A stretch of 29,434 bases of DNA from a virus. Position numbers and translations under genes: made by a program. The notes under the pieces are model-generated. The model saw nothing but the letters and a program-made list of their open reading frames with translations. It was not told the origin of the DNA and made no database searches. Below, piece after piece: positions 25,006-29,434 of this stretch. The DNA is taken from IMG/VR virus record IMGVR_UViG_3300017757_000088, positions 1-29,434 of that record. One strand, written 5' to 3'. Position 1 is the first letter of the stretch. Each line of letters starts with the position of its first letter.

Positions 25006-25579
25006 ATTCTTCCTCTAATTCTAATTCTACTTTATTCCAATACTTTATTGTATATGGATTATTAATTCCTCTTGGACCACCATTCCAACATCTTGCCATT
25101 TCTTCTGCTGTTGTTAATCCATAGTATGTACAAAATATATCAAACATTTCTATAGATTTATCTTTACTCCATCTATCCTGGTATGTATATCTAAAAAATG
25201 TTCCTCGCTTTTTTAATATTCGATTTACATCATCAACCATACATTTTCTTATTTGTAATATACCTACAGCATCTTCACTAGGCGCATATGCATTTGGATT
25301 ACCTCTACTCTCAACTTGAATAATTGCATTTAATATATCTACCATATCTTTACCTGGTGATTTATCGAACATTTTATATCGATTTGAAAGTGAATCTAAT
25401 ACGCTTTGTAAGCTATCTATTACACACTGATTATCTTGAAAGGTGGTTATTACTTGTTCATACTCTACTACTTTATCTTTATATATATCTTTTATTTCTT
25501 CCATTTTAAATAAATTAACTACATATAAAATACTACATACAGATAGTGTAGTAAATAAAAATATTTTTTGTATATTCAT
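24992..25579 (-). CDS. Membrane-anchored lytic transglycosylase (endolysin candidate)
   Basis: 195 residues. One N-terminal hydrophobic helix (~6-24, IFLFTTLSVCSILYVVNLF) precedes a short coiled coil (~26-70). The catalytic domain then shows the SLT/lysozyme-like pattern: AIIQVESRGNPNAY with catalytic Glu90, AVGILQI (104-110) and CWNGGPRG (164-171). It should cleave peptidoglycan glycan strands. The uncleaved N-terminal anchor recalls signal-arrest-release endolysins that can be membrane-tethered until lysis. A virion-entry muramidase is also possible. It is coupled to the 71-residue gene (TGATG) and to the HD gene. Family call is firm; lysis timing is inferred. Confidence 0.83.
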   Translation of the reverse strand: MNIQKIFLFTTLSVCSILYVVNLFKMEEIKDIYKDKVVEYEQVITTFQDNQCVIDSLQSVLDSLSNRYKMFDKSPGKDMVDILNAIIQVESRGNPNAYAPSEDAVGILQIRKCMVDDVNRILKKRGTFFRYTYQDRWSKDKSIEMFDIFCTYYGLTTAEEMARCWNGGPRGINNPYTIKYWNKVELELEEEYASR

Positions 25580-25794
25580 CAGTCTTTTAAAATTTGTTTG
25601 TTATTACTTGTTGGTGGCTGGCACAAACACCCTCCAAATGTTTCTTCAATAGTTTCTGGATTATATCCTAGTGATGCTGCTAATCTCTTACACAATCTCT
25701 TAAAATCATGTATACTTAAATCTTCAGGTACTTCAAATTCTACCTTTTGAGCTTCCCTAGAATATGTGCCTCGTGTATATGTTATTTTATCCAC
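25579..25794 (-). CDS. Unknown 71-residue protein
   Basis: 71 residues from GTG at 25794 with a good ribosome site (GGAGACATATT). No family is recognised. It has a beta-type start (DKITYTRGTYSREAQKVEFEV), given in part, then a helix (IHDFKRLCKRLAASLGY) and a C-terminal GGCLCQPP segment with two cysteines two apart, followed by a polar tail. It is translationally coupled to the transglycosylase. It may regulate or accompany that enzyme. A candidate promoter (25821-25834) precedes it, so it may open the transcript that continues through the transglycosylase, HD, membrane and sigma-factor genes. Confidence 0.55.
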   Translation of the reverse strand: MDKITYTRGTYSREAQKVEFEVPEDLSIHDFKRLCKRLAASLGYNPETIEETFGGCLCQPPTSNNKQILKD

Positions 25795-25820
25795 AATATG
25801 TCTCCATTACTATTATTTAT

Positions 25821-25834
25821 TATAATATAAGAAA
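25821..25834 (-). promoter_or_regulatory. Candidate promoter, TTTCTTATATTATA class
   Basis: The coding strand reads TTTCTTATATTATA and continues AATAAATAATAG, so it contains an exact TATAAT -10-like hexamer. The identical 14 bases occur at 28802-28815. It stands about 27-40 bases before the 71-residue gene. It looks different from the ATATTTAT boxes and may be an early or middle promoter read by host sigma factor. Confidence 0.4.
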
Positions 25835-25852
25835 AAATATTCATTAAACCAA

Positions 25853-26323
25853 CTATTTTTGTACTTGTCTTTGAATTTTTTTTATTTGAGATGTTATTTT
25901 ACGTATATCTTTTTTATACTTTGCTTTAGATAACTGCTTTTTTAATTTATGTAACTGTGTTAATAGCTCTGTACGTTGCTGTGCTTTCTGAGCTTTTGTT
26001 ATTTTAGGTTTTGGTGGTTTCTTTTTTATAACAGTAGGTTTTAGTTTACCCTTTAATTCAGGATGCTCTACACCTCTCCTATATACATTACCATCTTTAT
26101 CGACAAACTGTTTCATAAACCTCCAACCTCTCGGTTTACCGGATGGTTTATAACCTATACTCATTTCCATTGGAAACTGTTTATTATAAGATTCATTAAC
26201 GCATTGATGACATGTGTAACCTGTTGCTTCAGTACTAACAGGTTCTACAACTCCACACACTTTACATTCCATGTGTCGTTGGCCATTTTTATACTCTGTA
26301 TAATATTCTTTGTGTTCGTTCAT
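25853..26323 (-). CDS. Zinc-ribbon protein with a basic coiled-coil tail
   Basis: 156 residues, ATG at 26323 (MNEHKEYY). The N-terminal part has two CxxC pairs, CKVC (20-23) and CHQC (38-41), forming a likely zinc ribbon. A middle segment (GKPRGWRFMKQFVDKDGNVY) looks like a compact, conserved-type domain, perhaps DNA- or RNA-contacting, with a second phrase RRGVEHPELKGKL. Residues ~95-156 are Lys/Gln-rich and helical (TQLHKLKKQLSKAKYKKDIR), which predicts a positively charged coiled coil. The whole suggests nucleic-acid binding, such as a transcription or translation modulator. I do not recognise a named family. No ribosome site is obvious, since only an AT-rich stretch precedes it. Confidence 0.62.
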   Translation of the reverse strand: MNEHKEYYTEYKNGQRHMECKVCGVVEPVSTEATGYTCHQCVNESYNKQFPMEMSIGYKPSGKPRGWRFMKQFVDKDGNVYRRGVEHPELKGKLKPTVIKKKPPKPKITKAQKAQQRTELLTQLHKLKKQLSKAKYKKDIRKITSQIKKIQRQVQK

Positions 26324-26349
26324 ATATTATATATATATTTAAATTAAAA

Positions 26350-26370
26350 ATACAGGCAGGTTTTAACTAC
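26350..26370. repeat. Inverted repeat, left copy, at the end of hsp20
   Basis: This 21-base copy (core ATACAGGCAGGTT followed by AACTAC after two extra T bases) overlaps the hsp20 stop codon. Its reverse complement stands at 26856-26874, so the pair brackets hsp20. The coding-strand copy is followed by a short T-run. Confidence 0.6.
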
Positions 26371-26804
26371 TTAATTATAACCGTTTTTGGTTTCGATTCC
26401 TCGGATAGAGAAATTCGAATGTTTAATAACCCATTTTCCATATTAGCTTTAATACTGTTAAGGTCGTATTTAGCGCTAATTTTCCATCCTAAATTAAAGC
26501 TTTTTCTTGTTATGCCTCTATGCATAAAATCTGGTGCTTCTGTTTCAGATGGATTGCTCTCGATATTAGGTTTGTTATAAGCAACCTTTAAAGTATTGCC
26601 TTCTGTTGTAATATCGATATCACCTTTCTTTAAACCAACACATGCTATATCAAAGCATAAATCTGAATCTTGTGTATATACATCTACCGGGTAATTTGGT
26701 TTCTGCTCTACATAAGATTGAAACATTGAATTGTTGTCAAAAAAATTTCTAAATAATAAATCCGTTGGAAAAAACGAATGTTCGTGTAATTGTATTCCTG
26801 TCAT
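26367..26804 (-). CDS. Hsp20-type small heat-shock chaperone
   Basis: 145 residues, ATG at 26804 after AAGGAGATTTATT, a strong ribosome site. The alpha-crystallin domain spans ~38-133: YPVDVYTQDSDLCFDIACVG (38-57), the GLKKGDIDITTEGNTLKVAY strands, a RGITRKSFNLGWKI segment (96-109), and the hallmark ENGLLNIRISL (123-133). A C-terminal TVIIK tail may serve as the dimer-exchange motif. Such proteins hold unfolding proteins in solution. Hsp20 genes are common in marine T4-like phages, where they may support capsid or tail assembly. The gene is bracketed by inverted repeats. Confidence 0.92.
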   Translation of the reverse strand: MTGIQLHEHSFFPTDLLFRNFFDNNSMFQSYVEQKPNYPVDVYTQDSDLCFDIACVGLKKGDIDITTEGNTLKVAYNKPNIESNPSETEAPDFMHRGITRKSFNLGWKISAKYDLNSIKANMENGLLNIRISLSEESKPKTVIIK

Positions 26805-26855
26805 AATAAATCTCCTTAAATGATTTTAAATTAATAATTTTCTAAAATAATGATA

Positions 26856-26874
26856 GTAGTTAACCTGCCTGTAT
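26856..26874. repeat. Inverted repeat, right copy, upstream of hsp20
   Basis: These 19 bases (GTAGTTAACCTGCCTGTAT) are the reverse complement of 26350-26370, apart from a two-base deletion. The copy begins at the stop of the 210-residue gene and lies about 50 bases before the hsp20 start. Transcribed together, the two copies could pair around the whole hsp20 message. Confidence 0.6.
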
Positions 26875-27506
26875 TAAATACTATTTTGTTTTCCCATATT
26901 AAATATGTAGCTATGTATTGTAATGTTACCGTGCTTTTTAATCCTATGTTCACATTCACAATTATTATTTGCTAACATTCTTTCTTTAAATTTTGTAAGT
27001 TCTGATAAATTAGATGAACTGATTGCTATATATCCATCTAATATCTCAACTTTAGTTTTCTTACTAGTATAAACAAAACTCGAATGTAATGGCTTTCCTG
27101 ATAATGCTCTATTTGCATAATAATCTAACATCTCATCTGATAATGTTGATATCCAGTTATAAAACGATTCAGATGTTTTATATAAGCTCTTATCATGTGT
27201 ATGTAAAATATCCCACAATCTTTCCTCATCTCTATGTGTATATTGTGTGAAGTATTTTTCGAACTCACTTACTTCATCTGTTGTTAATGATTTTATATAA
27301 TCCATTAATGATTTTGATTTGTTTACTGTCTTACTCTCTCGTTGATGTACTATTGCTCTTATCTGATCAAATAATGTACTTTGATTACGAGCTGGTAATC
27401 CGCTACGTAAAGTATCAACCTCATCTTGTGTATACGAGAATAAGCTATCCTTCAATTTATCACTGAATAAATCACTTGGTGCTAATCCTGTATCTCTCAA
27501 TTTCAT
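26874..27506 (-). CDS. Unknown 210-residue protein downstream of tmRNA
   Basis: ATG at 27506 is chosen because GAGG lies six bases before it. A GTG four codons upstream is possible but lacks a better ribosome site. No family is recognised. The sequence is helical and polar, with a Ser/Leu/Thr-rich N-terminus (GLAPSDLFSDKLKDSLFSY), a central helical section (SLMDYIKSLTTDEVSEFEKY) and a C-terminal portion with strands (KVEILDGYIAISSSN), Cys-Glu-Cys (CEC) and HRIKKHGNITIHSY. Repeated phrases around 'D-E-V/M' and 'S-L/F-x-x-W' might reflect internal duplication, though I cannot establish it. It directly follows the tmRNA and may share its transcript. Confidence 0.6.
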   Translation of the reverse strand: MKLRDTGLAPSDLFSDKLKDSLFSYTQDEVDTLRSGLPARNQSTLFDQIRAIVHQRESKTVNKSKSLMDYIKSLTTDEVSEFEKYFTQYTHRDEERLWDILHTHDKSLYKTSESFYNWISTLSDEMLDYYANRALSGKPLHSSFVYTSKKTKVEILDGYIAISSSNLSELTKFKERMLANNNCECEHRIKKHGNITIHSYIFNMGKQNSI

Positions 27507-27534
27507 ATTATACCTCACGTTATTTTTTAACCTC

Positions 27535-27757
27535 AGATCCTCCGGGATTTTGACGACATGATCCCTGTTTGTCGTTTGGTATGGGTGCCTATCTAGGCAG
27601 CCATCGCCATTTCAACTTGTTCGCCAGTTAATTGCGGTTTGACCTTCCTTATACCCTTACTACCTGTCAACGCCATTCACCCCCATATTATAAGTTGTCA
27701 CTTGGTGGAGATGCCGGGAATCGAACCCGGGTCCAGATTAGCAGCTAATATAAGTAC
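27535..27757 (-). ncRNA. ssrA: Circularly permuted (two-piece) tmRNA
   Basis: In transcription order, the acceptor piece comes first: a T-arm (CCGGGTTCGATTCCCGG, ~27731-27715), then CATCTCC and ACCA ending at 27703. After an 18-base spacer, the coding piece starts GGGGGTG (27684-27678). GGGGGTG pairs with CATCTCC over seven positions (two G-U), forming the tRNA-like acceptor stem. GAATGGCGTTGACAGG follows, matching the conserved tmRNA D-region. A GTATAAG/CTTATAT match can form helix P2 between the pieces. The tag frame starts at GGC 27625 after TAACT and encodes GEQVEMAMAA then TAG (27595-27593), its stop in the loop of a TGCC/GGCA hairpin. An H-type pseudoknot follows: ACGACA/TGTCGT (27575-27570 with 27558-27553) and GGGAT/ATCCC (27565-27561 with 27548-27544). 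Outer ends are approximate. Confidence 0.92.
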
Positions 27758-27763
27758 TAGCGG

Positions 27764-27778
27764 TCATATATAAATATC
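27764..27778 (-). promoter_or_regulatory. Candidate promoter of the tmRNA
   Basis: The coding strand reads GATATTTATATATGA, identical over 15 bases to the box at 2642-2656. It overlaps the stop codon of the 142-residue gene and ends about seven bases before the likely start of the tmRNA acceptor piece. That is the distance expected between a -10 box and a transcription start. It suggests the tmRNA is made at the same time as late structural genes. Confidence 0.5.
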
Positions 27779-28206
27779 TATTTACCATTTAAAATCCTTT
27801 GGATTGTTAAATGTTTTTTATTAATGATATTCATATGCTTCTTTTCGTCTTTAGTAATTGTTCGTGTGCTAACGATATTATCCATACTTACAACGAAATT
27901 AAGATCTTCAGTATAATCTTTAGTATCAAAATTATTTAAGCTTTTACATATCTTAATGTTAGATTTAATTAAAGTAATTAATTGTTTTATCTTATCCTTA
28001 ACACCTTTATTATTAATCTTATTAGATAGTTTATCTATACCTTCAGGCATTTCAGCCCAGAAGTTATCTACAGCTGATTTAAGACCTGTAAGATCTCGAT
28101 CTACAGACCATGCTCTGTACGTCTGAGTCTGATCATCTTTGTCTAGATATACATCAGCAATCTGCTTAAGTTTTTTTGATACTAATTTTTTATACTTTTC
28201 ATCCAT
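27778..28206 (-). CDS. Unknown 142-residue helical protein
   Basis: ATG at 28206, just after the upstream stop (TAATATG). No family is recognised. The sequence is Lys-rich, helical and cytosolic in character: KKLVSKKLKQIADVYLDKDD, a central segment with Trp (YRAWSVDRDLTGLK and FWAEMPEGIDKL), and a long Lys/Ile/Asn-rich helix (KDKIKQLITLIKSNIKICKS). The C-terminus (TKDEKKHMNIINKKHLTIQR) is basic. It ends exactly where the tmRNA promoter begins. A nucleic-acid or protein-binding role is plausible but not shown. Confidence 0.55.
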   Translation of the reverse strand: MDEKYKKLVSKKLKQIADVYLDKDDQTQTYRAWSVDRDLTGLKSAVDNFWAEMPEGIDKLSNKINNKGVKDKIKQLITLIKSNIKICKSLNNFDTKDYTEDLNFVVSMDNIVSTRTITKDEKKHMNIINKKHLTIQRILNGK

Positions 28207-28207
28207 A

Positions 28208-28531
28208 TTATAAAAACTTTACACCTGCATCTTGATTTGTTCTACCTAATCTAGTTCCTACATTATATCTATGCTGTGCATCCCTTAACGTCTCAATTAT
28301 CTTATTTGTTTCTGTAAATGTTAATTCATGAGATTGATTACCGATTACTAATTTACCTATAACAGGACCTTTAGCATCACCTTGAGGTGTACGGCCCCAT
28401 TCATGATTAAAGTTAATCGATCCCCATACATCACCATATTGTTTCGGATTGAATACTTTATTCTGATTGTGAATTGTTTTATTTTCCTTTTTCCACTGTT
28501 GTCTATTTTTACTAAATCTACTTTTTTTCAT
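28208..28531 (-). CDS. Unknown 107-residue protein
   Basis: ATG at 28531 lies inside the end of the upstream gene (14-base overlap). The N-terminal 30 residues are very basic (MKKSRFSKNRQQWKKENKTI). The rest is a compact domain with alternating strands and one helix: YGDVWGSINFNHEWGRT, PVIGKLVIGNQSHELTFTE, then ETLRDAQHRYNVGTRLGR. It resembles, from memory, small conserved proteins of T4-like marine phages without known function. The basic leader suggests nucleic-acid contact. Its coupling to the UVR-like gene and the next gene indicates a common operon. Confidence 0.58.
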   Translation of the reverse strand: MKKSRFSKNRQQWKKENKTIHNQNKVFNPKQYGDVWGSINFNHEWGRTPQGDAKGPVIGKLVIGNQSHELTFTETNKIIETLRDAQHRYNVGTRLGRTNQDAGVKFL

Positions 28532-28787
28532 TTTTATTACTATTTAAATTAAACTTTGTTTTTATTAAGTCTCGTATTACAGCACACTTTTCATATTGCT
28601 CCATATGTACGAAATGTTTTTCCATCTTCCTGAGTATTTGACGTTGCTTGTATGGTGTTCCTGGTATTGATAAATCAACTCCATCTGTTATAATGTTATC
28701 ATACAAATCTATAATTAAATTAGATATTAAATTATCTGTTAATTCTTCTAATTCTTCAAGTGTTATTTTTCGTCCGTTTATATACAT
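28518..28787 (-). CDS. Small UVR-like motif protein
   Basis: 89 residues, ATG at 28787. The first 45 residues are acidic and helical (LEELEELTDNLISNLIIDLY). Residues ~51-77 resemble a UVR motif as found in UvrB, UvrC and McsA: ILRKMEKHFVHMEQYEKCAV followed by IRDLIKTK, where 'YEKCAxIRDxIK' matches the family's 'Y-E-x-A-x-x-x-R-D-x-I' core. UVR motifs mediate protein-protein binding in repair and protease systems. Alone, it is likely a small adaptor. A candidate promoter (28802-28815) lies just upstream, giving about 15 bases of leader. Confidence 0.6.
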   Translation of the reverse strand: MYINGRKITLEELEELTDNLISNLIIDLYDNIITDGVDLSIPGTPYKQRQILRKMEKHFVHMEQYEKCAVIRDLIKTKFNLNSNKNEKK

Positions 28788-28801
28788 CAGCGTTATTTTA
28801 C

Positions 28802-28815
28802 TATAATATAAGAAA
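28802..28815 (-). promoter_or_regulatory. Candidate promoter, TTTCTTATATTATA class
   Basis: The coding strand reads TTTCTTATATTATA, the same 14 bases as at 25821-25834, here followed by GTAAAATAACG. It includes a TATAGT -10-like hexamer. It stands between the 69-residue gene and the UVR-like gene. Confidence 0.4.
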
Positions 28816-29025
28816 TTAATTACTAATAATCAACTCCTTTTTAATCTTTCTTTCAGCTACTCTATCTTTTTTATCATACAATAAGCTATACATATTAGCT
28901 GCAAATGTATCTGTAAATAATAATATATCAGGCTGAAAGAAATACTTCTTTAAACCTTCCATTCCTGATATATCATAAACACCTAATACATTATCTCTAC
29001 CTATAAATCTTTTATTAACTCCCAT
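28816..29025 (-). CDS. Unknown 69-residue protein
   Basis: The best start is ATG 29025-29023, one base past the upstream stop (TAATATG). A longer version starting at 29067 would overlap the upstream gene by 41 bases. No family is recognised. The short protein opens with a basic segment (NKRFIGRDNVLGVYD), then has a mixed alpha/beta section (GLKKYFFQPDILLFTDTFAA) and ends with a basic helix (KKDRVAERKIKKELI). Role unknown; it belongs to the cluster of small genes upstream of the tmRNA. Confidence 0.5.
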   Translation of the reverse strand: MGVNKRFIGRDNVLGVYDISGMEGLKKYFFQPDILLFTDTFAANMYSLLYDKKDRVAERKIKKELIISN

Positions 29026-29026
29026 A

Positions 29027-29434
29027 TTATATTTTCCAATTTCTGAACGCATGTAGTATCTCATCATCTACTGGTTCGTGTTCTATTTCTTTTTTTGCCA
29101 CCTTAATGGTAGGCTTAAACGTTTCTATTATATCTATTATCTGTCTACGCTGGATACCAGATATAATCTCATTCTTATATGCTTCATCAACCTTCTCTAA
29201 TGCATATGATTTATTATCTAACCATAGCATAGCTTCTTCTAATACCTTTTCAAAGTTAGCTCTCGTAAACTCTGGTAAACGTCTCATAGGTCGTTTAGGA
29301 GTTTTTGATAGTTCGGATGCTTTAGTTTCAGGAATATTTCTACTAGCTCTATATAAACTAGAACCAAACCCAGTTCTACCTTTCGCGTCTAACCTCTTAA
29401 GATACTCCTTTGTATCTTTATTCTTGATAACCTC
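29027..29434 (-). CDS. Unknown protein, 5' end cut by window edge
   Basis: The frame is open from the right window edge through 29434 to the stop at 29027, so 135 residues are visible and the true start lies outside. An internal ATG at 29287 exists, but the frame continues upstream without a stop (first residues EVIKNKDTKEYLKRLD), so that start is unlikely. The N-terminal visible part is basic (YLKRLDAKGRTGFGSSLYRA), followed by a helical section (ANFEKVLEEAMLWLDNKSYA, SGIQRRQIIDIIETF) and an acidic end (EHEPVDDEILHAFRNWKI). No family is recognised. A nucleic-acid-related role is possible from charge only. Confidence 0.65.
   Translation of the reverse strand, partial: EVIKNKDTKEYLKRLDAKGRTGFGSSLYRASRNIPETKASELSKTPKRPMRRLPEFTRANFEKVLEEAMLWLDNKSYALEKVDEAYKNEIISGIQRRQIIDIIETFKPTIKVAKKEIEHEPVDDEILHAFRNWKI

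Noticed and set aside
26063-26347. Plus-strand frame with hydrophobic, Phe/Ile-rich translation
   Set aside because: It mirrors the Lys/Glu-rich zinc-ribbon gene on the other strand; hydrophobicity is a by-product of base composition.
27507-27518. GTG start for the 210-residue gene
   Set aside because: The GAGG ribosome site is placed correctly for the ATG at 27506 and would lie inside the coding region for the GTG.
27703-27740. T-arm and CCA considered as the end of an ordinary tRNA
   Set aside because: No anticodon arm or D-arm precedes it at tRNA distance, and the matching 5' acceptor strand lies downstream with tmRNA features.
29027-29287. An 86-residue gene starting at 29287
   Set aside because: The frame continues open to the window edge with a coding-like sequence, so this is an internal Met of a truncated gene.
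1-29434. CRISPR array or insertion sequence
   Set aside because: No regularly spaced direct repeats and no transposase-like protein were seen.

Overview
The window reads as a piece of a tailed phage genome: a T4-superfamily myovirus with very AT-rich DNA (roughly 30% GC by eye). Every gene I can support lies on the minus strand, packed tightly with many TAATG, ATGA or TGATG junctions and short overlaps. Recognisable T4-type functions are a gp55-like late sigma factor, gp6-like and gp25-like baseplate wedge proteins, a gp5/gpV-like baseplate spike protein, a DnaG/gp61-type primase, and a gp47/gp46 (Mre11/Rad50) recombination nuclease that here is one fused polypeptide. Hsp20 and an HD-domain hydrolase are accessory genes I associate with marine T4-like phages.

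The host is not certain. An outer-membrane beta-barrel protein whose signal peptide ends in Ala-Gln-rich residues, and a tmRNA tag starting Gly-Glu and ending Met-Ala-Ala, both look Bacteroidetes-like. The tmRNA gene, however, is circularly permuted, a form I know from alpha- and betaproteobacteria and cyanobacteria.

Layout in transcription order (right to left). 29434-27778: small unrecognised genes, one with a UVR-like motif. 27757-27535: permuted two-piece tmRNA. 27506-25853: an unknown gene, hsp20 bracketed by inverted repeats, and a zinc-ribbon protein. 25794-23191: a possible lysis and regulation group (unknown 71-aa protein, membrane-anchored lytic transglycosylase, HD hydrolase, small membrane protein, late sigma factor). 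23078-22374: outer-membrane protein and a two-TM holin-like protein, followed by a strong terminator. 22286-7603: baseplate and tail module. 7603-2662: zincin-like protein, GIY-YIG protein, primase and Mre11-Rad50 fusion. 2602-1: two more tail or fibre proteins, the last cut by the window edge.

Functionally, the gp55-like factor carries an AT-hook-like motif and probably drives late genes. A recurrent AT-rich element (coding strand ATATTTAT(TA)TATAT) precedes several late genes and the tmRNA and is the best candidate late promoter. The tmRNA would recycle ribosomes or tag proteins during infection. The most interesting items are the permuted phage tmRNA, the Mre11-Rad50 fusion, the AT-hook sigma factor with its candidate promoter family, and the inverted repeats around hsp20.
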